Origin: Brachionus plicatilis
Taxonomy: Eukaryota > Rotifera > Eurotatoria > Ploima > Brachionidae
Length of the DNA: 64,000 nucleotides
Direction: 5' to 3'
NCBI GenBank assembly: GCA_010279815.1
Contig: QEOQ01000180.1
Coordinates: 2,625,297 to 2,689,296, forward strand
The notes below the pieces were generated by a model. The model saw only the letters and a program-made list of their open reading frames with translations. It was not told the DNA's origin and did no database searches. The translations under genes were made by a program, and so were the position numbers. Shown in pieces: positions 49,960-62,800 of this stretch (the first letter of the stretch is position 1; each line of letters begins with the position of its first letter).

Positions 49960-50180
49960 TAATAATAATAATAATAATAATAATAAGCTACAGTAAGCAG
50001 GCTTGCGGAGACGACTTACTAAGGAAGTTACTTATGGTAGCTGCTTTACAGTGGCCATAGGAAATAGGTTGGCATGAGGCTGTCTTGGACACTTGGGGTG
50101 GAGACGGCGCTACTGTCCTGATGGTATTTGAGGAAGAATAGCCTCGTTACACCGGGCACGATTAAGATCAATGATTAAGA
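49960..50180 (-). mobile_element. repeat-like block with TAA microsatellite tail
   Basis: A run of at least eight TAA units (49960-49985) borders about 190 bp of much higher GC sequence (50000-50170). The composition contrasts strongly with the surrounding AT-rich DNA. On the minus strand the block ends in AGCTTATTATTA..., like a retroelement 3' end with a microsatellite tail. No coding motif or Pol III box was recognised, so its class is open. Confidence 0.4.
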
Positions 50181-50813
50181 AAGCCTAATTTAAATTTTTT
50201 TGAAACTGTAAAGGTTCTAATCAAGAACTTGTTCTTATGAAATTAAACTAAATGAAAAATTAGGGTTGGGAGACGGAGTTGCCATGTCATTTGGGGAATC
50301 GTTTCTTTTAGTTTTTTGAGAAATTTTACTGATGTAATCAAATACTTACGAAATTAATTACAAATCAATAAAGATAAGCTTTGTAATTAAATGTATTTTT
50401 AATTAATAAAATACATTCATTTACTTTTAAGATGACATTCCCTAAAGCTAACATTATGAGCAATTTAACTCAAAATTAATTTTGTATTTTAATTAAAATA
50501 AATTTATAAATTAAAAAACTTAATTTACAAAACTACGTAATAATACCAATTATTGTTTACCAAATTTTCTTTTTCGAAAAGGTAAATTAAGAAATTTCCA
50601 TAGTAACGAAAAAATAAAGCAGTTACGACGGAGATGCTTTTAAATCGAAAAAGCTTTTCAAATTTATAATTTTTATACAAATTATAAATTCATATAAACT
50701 TAATTATTAGTTCAATAGGAAATCAAATAAATTTTGAAAAAAAAATAATATAATATTTCAAGCTGACCCTTAATATTCTATAAAATTTTAAGAAATCAGA
50801 AAGAGTCCAAATA
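50181..50813. other. intergenic region upstream of ARMC3
   Basis: AT-rich, no exon or RNA gene seen. A TTACGACGGAGATG stretch near 50622 is slightly more GC-rich. The ARMC3 promoter should be here. Confidence 0.4.
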
Positions 50814-53800
50814 ATGGTTGCTACAAAAGAAAAGGCCAAAACAGCCAAGCCTGGCAAAAATCCTAAAGAAGAAAAAACTCTAGATGAATCAGTAAGTTTT
50901 ATTCTATTAAATTTTTATTCAAATTTAATTATTTTACATGAATTTTATTAAGTTTGAACCGATTAAAGTCGATGCCCGAAATGCCAACACAGTTGTTTTG
51001 ATGCTTGACAGTCCTGAAGAAGAAGTTTTGCAAAAATCATGTGAATCACTTTTTAAATTTTGTGAAAAAAGTTATTTTTTAAATTAGACCGAAATTCTTT
51101 GTTCTTAAATCTGATCCTAAAGGTGATGGAAATAAACTTGCTGTTCATGAACTCGGTGCGACACCTAAAATATTTGCATTAACAAGTCATGAGGACAGAA
51201 TTATTCTTCGAAATTCTACCATGGTTTTTGGTCTCTTGTCTGCTCATGCAGATATTCGAAAATATCTCCGCCAAGACTCAATTTATATTGAAAAAATGAT
51301 ATCTTTGCTAAGCTCAGATTACGACCCTTTGACAAATGAGTATGCTGCCATGTGGCTAAAAAATATGTCAGAAGATTACAGTACCAAAAATTTAATGGCA
51401 TCAAGTTCAGGTGCCATGTCCTCTTTGATAACAATGTTAAGTGCTAAAGATCCAGATGCTGTTTTCAATTCACTTGGCTGCTTGGACAAGCTAATGGCAG
51501 ATTATCAACCGAGACAACAGATCAAGGATCTTAAAGGAATCGAGCCCATTCTCAACTTAATCAAATCGGAATATCCACAAATACAAGAAACTGCTTTTAG
51601 CACTTTAATAAAAATTACCCAAAATGGTATTAGAATTTAATTATTTGTTGATTAGGAACTTTTTAAAGATTTATATTGTTTTTTTTCAAAGCTGAAAATA
51701 GAGAAGCATTAAGAGAAGTTGGCGGAGTCGAAAAATTAATTGAGTTTCTTGGTTGTTCTGAGTATAAAGACATGCATGTTAATTGTATTAGTGTCTTATC
51801 AAATTGTCTAGAAGATACACAATGTTTAGACGTATTAAGAAAATTAATAATTAAATTTTTAGTTAAATTTTTATCTAAAAGTTGATTCAACAAACCGGTG
51901 GTTTAAACAAATTATTGATATTTTGTCAAGACCTATCTGAAGAAACAGAAATGACTTTGGTAAATGCCGCTGCTGCTAGAGCTTTAGCCAGATCAGCTAG
52001 AAAGCGTAAATACAAAAAATTTATTAGATTTTAGGTTTAAAATTTTGAATTAGCTGAAAATCGAAAAATTTTAAATGAACAATTTGCAGAAAAAATCCTT
52101 GTTTATTTGTTACTCAGTGACAATGATGAAACAAAAGCAGCTGCTTCGCATGCTTTATCTGTTATGGCCGAAAGTACTTTCAGTCAAGATGCAATTAGAA
52201 ACTATGGTAAGAAATAAATTAAAAAAAAAAAATTAAATTTAATATTTTTTAAAGAGGGAATTGAAATTTTAATTAGACTTTTGACATCTGAGAATCCCAA
52301 AGTTCGAGAACATTCTTCTCTAGCCCTGTCCAATTTAACTTTCAAAAATACCAATAATTGGAGAAACATTTTAAGTTTCCAAGGCATCGAACCAATAGTT
52401 AGTCTTTTAAAAGACGAAAAAGATACAACCAAGGCCTATGCATGCATCTGCTTAATTAACATGTCAGCTGATGAAATCATTAGAGAGGAAGTTGCTCAGT
52501 ATTCATTGAGTCAATCGATTTTACCAGCATTAAATTCTTTGTAAATTTTGTTAGTCATTCAAATTTATATCTATTTAATTAAAATTTTAAAAAGAAATAC
52601 ATTTACCCAAGCAAAAGCCTGCTTGGTAATAGCTTCATATTGTGTTGACTCTTTGATAAGAAATGAAGTAAGTAAGGCTCTATTAAATTAAAAGCAAAAT
52701 TAAATGAAAATTTTAGATAAAATTGTATGGAGTGATACCAATTATAGCTCAATTAATAAAATCAAATAATGACGATGTTAGATTCAATTCTTGTTGGGCG
52801 ATTACCAACAGTTCATCAGATCCTGGTATTGCCGTAGAATATTGCAAACACGGGTTGGTTGTAATTTTAAATAATTTTTACAAAAAAAATTTAATATTTG
52901 AGCCTTAAAGTTAATTTGAAATGTAAATGAAAAGTCATTGATATAAAATTGTAAATAAAGGCAAACTTTTGCTTATGTAACAAGTAATAAGTCAATTCAG
53001 ATCAGAAAATTTTAGGATTTATATGTTTTATAGGTTGAGTCTTAAAAATCTTATACTAATAAAAAATATTTCTAATAGTTGCATTCATTTTTTTAAGCCG
53101 TCTAATTTTTAAATCCCAATTTTAGAAAACATATTTAAAATTCTTTAAAAAAAAAAAAAAGTAAACAAAGTTTTTTAAAACATAAATGCGCTTCAAAATT
53201 GTCCCAAATCAAATTAATTTTTAATATATTTTTAATTTAAAATCATATAATAAGAATATTTTAGCAAAATGTTTCCTAAAAATTATAAAAATTCTACCAG
53301 CCTTATTTAAAAAATAATAATTCAGATCGATGTAGTCTGATGAAAGTTATTTGACAAGAAATTAATATGCATGTCCAAGTTTATGATTTGGGGGAGGACA
53401 AATTATAACTTATAAAGGTAAAAAACGTAGAAAAAGGTAGAAAGTGCCAATTGATAGAATTTTTAAATGTAGAAAAACAAAAAAAAATGTAGAACTAAAG
53501 AATATAATAAAATAATTTGTTAAGACAATAATGACACTTTTAAAATATCGATCATTATTTAAAAATATTTTTGAATCGTGGCTTAAGTCTGACGATAGAA
53601 AAATTTAAGTGTTGCCAAAACTATTGAGTTATTTAGACTTGAGCAAGACCTCATGGAAGCCGGAATTGGTTAAGATATTTAAAGGTGAGATTATTATTAG
53701 AAAAAAATGGTGGCTGAACGTAACTTTATGATAAATAAATTAACAAATGAGTACACTAGGTGAATTGCTTGAATTTTATTTAAATGGATGCGCTTCGATT

Positions 53801-56800
53801 TTAAGAAAGCATTAATTAATTATTTAAAGCAAAAAATTAATTAACAAAAAAAGATTTTATTTAAAATAAATAGTTTTCCAAAAATTAATGATTGCTTTTA
53901 CAGTTTTTCTACCAATTATGGATTCTATGTTTTTTTTTCTACATTTTCAATTTCTACATTGTTTTTATTCTACGTTTTAAGTCAATTTTTTAATTTCTGT
54001 GATCAATCAAGTTTACAAATTTTTTAAATTGAATTTTTTTTATTTGTATGAAATCTTTATTCGTAAAATCTTTCTATGTTCATTTTGCAGTAAAATGCAC
54101 ATCATTAATTCAACTGCAAAATTTACTAGCAGAGCTTCACACAATATTTAGCATGTTTTTTGCATTATCAAATACCATTCAAAAGTTACAAACAAAATCC
54201 TTTTTGCTCTGATTTTTTTGACCAAAAACTTCAAGAATCCTATTAAAAATTGAATTTAAAAAAATAAAACTGAGCTTATTTAAATTTCTTTACCATTTTT
54301 AATGTCGTCAATTATTTTTTTTCTCAAATATGCTATCAATCCTGTATTTTGATCTAACAATTTTAAAATTTTTTAAAAATTTTTTCTTTGAAGAGCAATT
54401 GAAACACTGAGAGAGATAAATCAATCCGAAAAGCGTAAGAGCAGCTTTACCGAATCGGCTTTAAGAAAGCTTCTGGAATCTAATCTTTCAGCTAAATATG
54501 CAATTAAAAACTTTTTAGGTATATGTAAAGTAAATTAAATATAAGATTTTAAGTTTTTTTAATTAATAGAGCCAATCGACGCTATTCGTGACGGTTTTTA
54601 TGATATGGGTCCAATGAGACCAAATGGTAAATTCTACACTCTGGACGAACTTAGTCAGATGCCGGTGAACGATAAACGCCCTATAATTATTGTCTACACT
54701 ACCGAAGAGTAAGATTTGATATTTTTTTAAATTTTTTTGTCACTAGATAGACCTGTAAACAAAAACACCACATAAAAATAATTATTTACATGGCCGTTCT
54801 AGTGTTTATAATGAAATTGCTTTCTGAATTTTTTCTGACAATCTAGAAATTCTAAATCTGTAACTGTAACAGTTCCAATCCCAGTATCTAAGTGAGTTTT
54901 ATTAAACAAATCTTGGCTTGCACTATATATGTGAATATAAAAATTCTTTGAAACTCTCTAATGGTGTTCTAGTGGCTTAATTTCTTGGGAGCCCTAAAAT
55001 ACCTATTAATTTTTGAATTAAAAAATATCTTTTAGACTGTTTGAATTCGGCTATGAAGACTTAATATCTTAAACTTGAAAACCTTAATTTTACATTTTAT
55101 TTTAAAATCTTTTTTGTATGCAGAAAACCAGCTACCCCAAATGAGTCCAAAATAGAGAGTGTAACAAAGAGCAAGTCTAAACTTGGCTCTGGTACTAAAC
55201 GAGATAAAGACAGAGACAGTAAAATGAGGCAAGTTTTATGTATATATAATAATTAATTAGCTGTAGTAATTTAGCTTTGATTAAACTAATCACCAAATGG
55301 CATTGTGATTTTTTATTCAAAAATTCCAATAAAATTTAAATTCTTAATAAAAAATAGATTTTGCACTACAGATTTTTCTGTAAATTTTAAATGGTGAAAC
55401 AAAAAATTTTCCATTCAATAGTCCAATTTAAAGAAAAAATTTAAAGAATCATTTGGCAATAAATTGATTATTTTTAATCAAAATGTATGTTAATTTAGAA
55501 TTGAAAATTAAATTTTTCTCTTTACTTAATTTTCAATTAATTTTAAAATAAATCAGTCTAAACATGTAAGTTTTATTTCTTTACAATAACCACCAAATTC
55601 AAAAGGAGCTATGACAGAATTTTAACATTTAAAAATTTAAATTTACAAATTGCAAAAAAAAAAATTTCAATTTAAATAGATTATAGGGATAAAAAATTTT
55701 TGATATTTTTTTTGATCATTAATGTTTCCTGTCTTAATTTAAATTAATTTTTTATTTTTGAATTTAGTGAAACATATTTGGTTTCATGTTGTTTCATCAT
55801 CAAAGTTTAACTAATTATATAAATTAATGAAAAAAAATTTAACTTTTGTAATTTTTGGAAGGTTTGTATGAAAATTCACAATGCCTCACTAAAATCAAAT
55901 TGATCCTTGGTCTAAAATTTTTCTTTGACCCTGGGTCAATTCTAAATTAAAAATTCACCAAAACACACACATTTTTTTTGGACAATTCACCTAATTGTAT
56001 CAACTAATTGCTTTGATTCCTAAAATAATCCCAATCCTAGTACCAAATCCTAAAATTCCAAAATATAATTTAGTTATCCAGCATTTAAAATACTAAAATA
56101 TTTTGGAAATAATAATTAAAACTCCCAATTAATCATGTGATCAATTGAAGTCATTTATATTGCTAATTTTCAAAAAAAATGAATAAAAAAAATAAAAAAT
56201 GGCTTTTATTTATCAGTTGACTACTAGTTCATTTTTTAAATATTAGTATAGATTTCTTTACATTTTTATTAAAATTAATTAAACTTTATCTTTTTAACAA
56301 TCGAAATTAGCAGAGAAGATTCTGGGTAAGTTTTTTTTTTCAATCATAAAAAGATTTTGCCCATTCGACCTAAGGACTTAAAATTTTTAATTTTTCTTCT
56401 ATTAACAGTCACTTATGCTTATTAAAAAATCGCTTATTTGTTTAGATTTTACATTGATTAAAACATTTTTTAGCAAGGGTAAAAAGGATAAAAGTGATCA
56501 TAAGAAATCATCTGAAGACCTTCATCGTGGTTCGATGGCAAATATAAACGCAGTTCCTGATGAAATGAGGCAAAAAGAAACAACTCTGATAAAAGAACAA
56601 GTAAAATAAAATGAATATTGTCTAGATTTTATATTAGTATAAAGTTTATTTACGGAATGGATTCTTTTAAGCCAGTTATTGACAAAGATCTAAAAGCTTA
56701 CATTGAACAAGTGAAAGATCTGTTCCAATATTTGCCACTAAAAGAGCAAATTATAAATTTAGCTAGATTTGTATCTGATAAATTGGGAGGTAACATGAGC

Positions 56801-57188
56801 CGAGATGACATAGCCAATATGGGATATGAATTGTTAATTAATGAAATTAAATATGAACTAAAATCAAATATAGTTCCGATCGGAAGAATTCGCTTGGGAA
56901 CTTTTTATCACAGAGCTCTTTTGTTCAAAGTACTGGCAGATCGTCTTTTTATAAGAGCATCACTGGAACGGGGAGATTACAATCGTGCCTGGAACACCAT
57001 TGCTCTAAAAGAAGATAACGTGAGCTTTTTTTTTTAAAACTAAAGAAAAAAACTGTTTTTATCAAATTTCAATTTTAATTTAATTTTTAAAGGGTTCTCT
57101 CAAATATTATTTAGTCGATTTAATATTCGAACCAGGAAAATTAATGCTTGTAAATTCACTTGACGCCATTCAATATGTAAAGTTATAG
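50814..57188 (+). CDS. ARMC3: armadillo repeat-containing protein 3
   Basis: Animal ciliary/testis-associated armadillo protein with a C-terminal EDR1-like domain. Sixteen exons: 50814-50891, 50953-51070, 51123-51626, 51692-51831, 51882-52005, 52054-52206, 52255-52540, 52595-52667, 52717-52853, 54394-54518, 54570-54708, 55124-55228, 56311-56325, 56474-56600, 56645-57019, 57093-57188. They give one 2595-nt frame, 864 residues (human about 872). Residues 27-540 are tandem armadillo repeats; start block ANTVVLMLDSPEEEVL matches the family closely. A Lys/Ser-rich linker is encoded by exons 12-14. Exons 15-16 encode the papain-like EDR1/ARMC3 domain (LKSNIVPIGRIRLGTFYHRA). Exon 13 is a 15-nt microexon, and exon 12 appears to use a GC donor (GCAAGT); both are needed for the frame but rest on splice-site reading only. 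Introns 9 and 12 exceed 1 kb and hold repeats. Confidence 0.92.
53395..53990. mobile_element. MITE-like element with GTAGAA subrepeats
   Basis: Within ARMC3 intron 9, the left end (about 53419-53500) has AAAAACGTAGAAAAAGGTAGAAA and later ATGTAGAAA words. The right end (about 53905-53985) has their reverse complements (TTTCTACATT, TTCTACGTTTT). Inverted ends rich in one hexamer around a non-coding centre suggest a non-autonomous DNA transposon. Exact boundaries are not determined. Confidence 0.45.
55298..55892. mobile_element. MITE-like element with GGCATTGTGA inverted ends
   Basis: GGCATTGTGATTTT at about 55300 and its reverse complement AAAATTCACAATGCC at about 55868-55882 bracket about 590 bp of AT-rich non-coding DNA in ARMC3 intron 12. 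A third copy, GGCATTGTGAATTTTC, is in the ACAP intron at 11201. This suggests a dispersed family. Confidence 0.4.
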
Positions 57189-57349
57189 ACATTATAACCG
57201 AGCAAGATTTTTATTTCCACTAATTTTAATAAAAAAATTTATACGACACTAATTTTATTTAAAATCAAATACTAAAATAACAAAAAATGATAAGATTTAA
57301 CTATAACTCATATACAGCTAAAAAAAAATATCACTACGTCAATTTTTTC

Positions 57350-58360
57350 TTAAGCGCTAACAGTGCTTTCTTCTTCAGCTGGGCTCTCTTGGGTTGTTGT
57401 TAAGACTGGCTGGGCACCTTCAGTTGTAGCTTCTTCACTCTCTGGTTCTTCTGCACTCGTTGTTTCTAGACTTGTAGCAGTACTGGACACAACAGATTCA
57501 GGAACATTTGGGGCTTCAGTTAATTCAGCAGCGTTCTCACTTACTGATTGGGATACAGTGGTCAATTCAGCGCTTTCGACTTCAGTTTCATTTGCTTCAT
57601 TCGAAACACTTTCTTCTTGAGTCGAACCAATTTTGACAACTTTGACACTAGCATTGCCTGAAGAAGTAACATTTCCATCAGCACCATTAATTTGTACGCT
57701 GCCGCCTGCTCCAGCTATGGCTACAACAATGTTTATGTTTCTGTTTGGATTTGTGTCATTTAAAGCATTTTTAAGAGCCTTTAAAAATTCGGTAGCCACA
57801 GCAGCAATTGGATTTTGAGTTCTGTTCAAAATGCCTCTCATAAATGGGCATCCTTTAGTGTTTTTTTTTGGACAATTTTCACAAGGACACTTGGCTGGTG
57901 CACTTTGAGTGGATGGCTCTGAAGTTGAGGTTTTCTTTGGACAAGATTTACATGGACAGCCTTTTTTTTTATCGGCATTTTCATTTTGTTCAGCAGTTTT
58001 GTCTGAATTTTGAGTTTCTTTAGATTTTTCATTAGTTTTGGAGTCTTTTTTGCTTTCTTTTTTTTCTTCTCCCTCTTGGTTTTCATTTTCCTGCTCTTGA
58101 TTTTCCACCTCCTCTGCTTCTGCGCTACTCTGGCTGTTACTTTCACTCTGACTCTCACTTTCACTTTCTTGACCTTCTGCACTTGATTGAGATCCATCTT
58201 CATTCTCTTCATTGCTATTTTTTGACTCTCTTTTGTCTAAAATTCTAATGCCACGTTCTTTTTTTGATAGTTCCACCTCGGAACCAATTGATTTGGCATC
58301 GCTTTGGCAAGCAATTGCAAATATTACAAAAGCTGAGATGAGTAGAAGTTTTGAATTCAT
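57350..58360 (-). CDS. secreted acidic low-complexity protein with Cys-Pro repeats
   Basis: Single-exon, 336 residues. Residues 1-22 form a clear signal peptide (LLLISAFVIFAIA core, likely cut after QSDA). Residues 45-135 are an extreme Glu/Ser/Gln/Asn/Lys run. Then come two copies of a Cys-Pro module, GCPCKSCPKK and KCPCENCPKK, and a third half GCPFM. A Gly/Ala/Val segment with NINIVVAIAGAGG follows and may be a folded or aggregation-prone core. The last 90 residues are Ser/Thr/Glu-rich, mucin-like. I recognise no family. The CxC-xx-CP modules could bind metal or form disulfides. A TATA box (TATAAATA, 58409-58402 on the minus strand) lies about 40 bp upstream of the ATG, suggesting strong regulated expression. 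It may be an egg-shell, mucus or cuticle protein; this is inference. Confidence 0.75.
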   Translation of the reverse strand: MNSKLLLISAFVIFAIACQSDAKSIGSEVELSKKERGIRILDKRESKNSNEENEDGSQSSAEGQESESESQSESNSQSSAEAEEVENQEQENENQEGEEKKESKKDSKTNEKSKETQNSDKTAEQNENADKKKGCPCKSCPKKTSTSEPSTQSAPAKCPCENCPKKNTKGCPFMRGILNRTQNPIAAVATEFLKALKNALNDTNPNRNINIVVAIAGAGGSVQINGADGNVTSSGNASVKVVKIGSTQEESVSNEANETEVESAELTTVSQSVSENAAELTEAPNVPESVVSSTATSLETTSAEEPESEEATTEGAQPVLTTTQESPAEEESTVSA

Positions 58361-58401
58361 TTTTAGATTTTTTTTTGATGAATTTTAGAAATATGAACGC
58401 C

Positions 58402-58409
58402 TATTTATA
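58402..58409 (-). promoter_or_regulatory. TATA box of the secreted acidic protein gene
   Basis: TATAAATA followed by GGC sits 42 bases before the ATG in a locally less AT-rich stretch, making it a stronger TATA candidate than elsewhere in this window. The short implied 5' UTR is consistent with it. Confidence 0.55.
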
Positions 58410-58419
58410 GCCTGACAGC

Positions 58420-59519
58420 AAAGGGTCGATTAATCACGTCTGGCTGGAGTATCGCTTTTCATTTTTAAAACATCTTGAAATCGATTGGTGAAAGATAAGA
58501 TAAACATAGATTTTAATTTATTTTTCTGCTTTTGCGAACCAACATTTTCATTTATTGATAAGTCAGCAATCTGGCCAAATTTCAGAAAAAAAAGCTTCAT
58601 ATAAAATAAGGGTCAATTAATTTTTGAAAAAAACATCTTCAGATAAATAAAAGATTAAATTCAAGTACTACCATATTTTTTTTGTTTATCATTTTTATCT
58701 CATTATCCGAAATATATGATGAAGTGTTTCACTTAAGTGTTCAAAAATATTTTTACGCCTAGTAGAAAAAAATTTGAAAATTAAATACATTTTTATTAAC
58801 TTCCTTTATTATAAAAAAAATGAATTTGTTTGGACTTTTGATTGTGATATTATTTGATTGAATTTAATTTTTATATGCATTTAATTAAGTTAGCTCAATT
58901 TTTTAGAAAATTTTTCTTTTAGTCCCAAAATTTAGCAGAGTTACAACAAATCTGACCCTTTGCCGAATACTTGATTCTAGTGTTTTTTTTCATTATTTTA
59001 ATAATTTAAAATTATAAATAAATTTTATTATTTTTATCATAAATAAAAGAATTTTTGACCGAAAATATTCATAACCAAAAAGTATAAACTTAGATTAGAG
59101 ATTAAACAGAAAGGTCTTCAGAAATTTCATAATTCAAATATCAAACAAAAAACCATTTACTTTAGGATTCTAATAATATTAAATTTGATGAAAAAAGGAG
59201 GATACTTGAAATAATTAGCCATTATGAATTTTTCAATCTTTTTACAATTAATAGTTGAAAAGAAACAAAAAACCAGAACATAAATATATAACTATCAAAA
59301 GAATTAGAAAAACTGAAAAAAACTCTAAATTGTTAATAAATTAATTTTTTCAAAATAATTATAAGCAAATTAAATAACCATATAGAAACAAGTAATCAAT
59401 AGTCTTGAAAAAATTTATTTGATTCAAGTCTGAATACAATTACAATTAAAATCTAATTTTTTTTATTTTCATTTATTTTTGAAAATACCACTAGAATTTT
59501 GCTAGAAAAAATGACTATT
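58420..59519. other. intergenic AT-rich sequence
   Basis: No gene or repeat with support is seen between the TATA-box promoter and the left end of the DNA transposon. Upstream control elements of the secreted protein gene may lie near 58420-58520. Confidence 0.45.
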
Positions 59520-59665
59520 GTTAAAAAAAATTTAAAGTTTATTCAGCAAAGTAAAATTTTTGATCAAATTTCAAGCGCTCAATCTTGCTCAAACATTTTT
59601 AAATGCGCAATTAAAGGCCCTAAGGTTATAACTTTGACTATTTTGCCCCTTATATTAGCAAACGA
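59520..59665. repeat. left terminal inverted repeat of the transposon
   Basis: This is the inverse of 63230-63475 with about 90 bp missing internally. The strongest block runs from AAAGTAAAATTTTTGATC to CAATCTTGCTCAAA. A small ORF through this repeat is not a gene. Confidence 0.7.
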
Positions 59666-59839
59666 ATATGCACCATCTCTCAATTGATTCTATAATTAAA
59701 TTTTAAGAAATGTTCAAATAAAAAAAAAAAAATATGCATATTTCCATGCTAATTATAAAAAAAATCAATTTTTTTATAGTTGTTTTAAAATATTTATTTA
59801 TTTAAAGAAAAATTGATTAACAAAACAATTAAACTTAAT

Positions 59840-62800
59840 TTAAATCAAAATATATAGACAATTTCCAATATGAATTTTAGGAATAACCTTTTCTATTTTA
59901 CTTGGTTCTAAATCATCAACTAAGTAAGAGCTTTCATTAAATTTAAAAATTGCTTTGAAATGATTTACTAGATGGATTGTACAGCATAAAAATTTATATT
60001 TTTTCTGATTCAATTCAATAATTTCTGGCAAAGAATCATAGTTTATTTGTTCATTGTACTTTGTTTCTACGAAGAGCCATGGAGAAAATGTGAGAATATT
60101 TAGGGATTTTTTTAATGGATTTAAGCATGAACTACAGCTGTCAACTCGTGTTAGACTAAAAATTATTTCATTATCTTTTTTTTCGAAGTAAAAATTGGTT
60201 ATAGGTCGATTAGACTTGTATCCACACAAAGCATTTGAACATTCTTTTATAACTTCAATTTTTTGAATATGAATAAGATAATCAAAAAAAAATTCAAATT
60301 CATTTCCAAAAGTCGATAAATATATTTTATTCCTATTGCATATCTCAGGGCTGAATTTTTTAGGAATTTTTAAAGCATTGTCAAAATCAATCTTGCAAAT
60401 ATCTGTTAGCCATAATTTTCGAGCAATATTCCAGTCATTCAATTTGATTAAGTCAATCATTTTAAGTATTGCTTGATTGATATTTGTTGATGAGATAGTT
60501 AATTCGGGTACAATTTTGCTAGAAAGTTTTGTCGAAAACCAAAGCCCCAGTAAAAAATAATCAATAGTACATGTATTTTTTAATATAATATCATTTTTTT
60601 TATGGCAAAATTTAGCTCCCCAACTAGGCACATGTGAGAAAAACGAATCTGATAAAGATTTATTGATTTTTTTGCTAACTAAGTTTTTATCCAATGTATA
60701 TGAGTTAGATCTTTGAATAATTTGTTTTGCACTTTCATTCGAAAATATGTTATTTACACAATTAAAATCAGGCTCTTGTTGTTTTAGTTCGTAATCAATA
60801 AAATCATTTTCATTTTCTGATTCAGAACTTTCTTTTAAATTATGACAATCGAATACTGACATTAGATATCCAGCTGGATTCGGAATATTTTTATTAGTTT
60901 TGGCAAAGGATAGATAATATATGATACTAGCAATATGAGAACAGCATCCAACAGTTCTCATTCCAGATTTACATGTACAATACCAACTTTCAATCGCACT
61001 TGGTTCGTTTATGTTTGGGATATACTTTAAATAAACCTTGTATTTTGTTGTTTTCGAATGTCTTGATTGGATATTGGCGTACAAAATATTTGAATTCATT
61101 AATAAATCATTTGGCTTGTTAACCATTATTTCATACTTTCCATTATTAAAATGTTCCGCCAGATAGCTTTTACTTTGTGTAAGTTGGTAGCTCCCTAAAG
61201 TAATTTGACTCTTTATCAACTCTTCATCAATTTGTGGAAAATCATTAATATCATATGACTCTAATTTTACAAATAAACTTTTTTTGTGCAGTTTTTGCTC
61301 TTTTACCAGTATTTCTAGTTCGTTTATCTTATTGAGTCTGTTTTTTATATTTTTAACAATTTCAATGTTATCATCATTATCTGAAAATAGCCTTTTAAAA
61401 AACTTGTTTACTAAAGCACCAGCTATTCTGTAGTCGCTTAAAGTATGATTTAGACTTTTATTTTTTACTTCTCCCAATGCTTTGAAAGATTTCTTCAAAA
61501 AAGCATTTAAAGCTTCAACAACCCATCTTGATTTAGTAACAAGTCTTGACTTATTTGCATCTAAAGTACTTGATTCATTATTTTTATTGGTAAAACATGT
61601 TGGCATCCTTGCTTTTAGTTTAAAATCTTCTTCTAGATTTTTTATGCAATCTCGGAAACCTCTGTCAAGCAAAAGAATATCTCCAGGCTCTATTAATCGT
61701 TTTAAATCATCCTCTTTATTTAAAATATCCAGGAGTATTGTTGAGTCGTTTTTTGTTGCCTGAAATAAACCATAGATGTTAACTATCAGACCATCAGTGG
61801 TGCAAATAACAAAGGGCTTAACAAGATGTCTTTTTTTTTGCACACTATAAGTTAAACGCTGAAATTGATTGTTAGAACTTCGTTCACAATAACAGTAGGT
61901 TCCGTCACAAACTAGAATTAATTGTTGTTCTCTTTCACAAAAGAGTTCACTTGAAATAAAACTGTTATGCCTTAACCACTCATTTCTTGGTTTCATATTT
62001 GGTCCAATGTAATAGGGAACAAAATCTTTTAATAAGGACTCACGAACTTGTTGGCATATCTTGCTGACATCTATTTGGCTTATATCAAAATGAGTTCCAA
62101 TTGTGGCTTGATCTAAGCCTGTTTTTAACCAAAACAAATAAACAATTAAAGCTTGAGATCGTGTTCTTGTAATAGAATTTCTCAATGATTTCAATGAATC
62201 GTGTAAAACAATAAAGTCTGCTTTTTTTAAACCCGAATTTTTTACACAAAGTTCATTACAGATTAAATTATTAAATTCAAATTTTGACAATAGTCCACTT
62301 TTTTTAGACAATATTCTAAATTGTGCCAACAAAGATTCAATATATTTTTGATTTATTTTTGTTTTATTCTTACATTGAGTTAATTGATTGAGAGAATCAT
62401 TATTAAGGAGATTAGAATCATCAAAATGTGATGAGCCGCATCTTGACCCTGATGGAATTAATATATTTTTATGAATGTAAGTATCAACAATTGCTTCGAT
62501 CGAAACGAGTCTCAATTTGATATTTGTAAACTTTTCATTGTTCTTTTTACAAACAAAACAATATCTATGTGAGGCAGTTGTACTCGAAATATCTACAAAA
62601 ACGTTTTTTTTTAAGTTTATTTCAGGAAAAGACTTTGTCCCTTCTTCATTGAAATTTTTGGCAATGTTATTTTCATCTTTAATTGATTCATTATCTTCTT
62701 CTCTAGATAAAATATTTTCATAAAAACGATTATTCTCCACATTAAAGTTCGTTTGCTTTAAGCATTCACCTTGAATTTTTGATAGAAAATAAGCTCTACT

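Noticed and set aside
57838..58212. Lys-rich 124-residue ORF
   Set aside because: It is a shifted-frame shadow of the Glu/Ser-rich region of the secreted acidic protein on the same strand.
59499..59687. 62-residue ORF at the transposon left end
   Set aside because: It lies entirely within the terminal inverted repeat and has no coding features.
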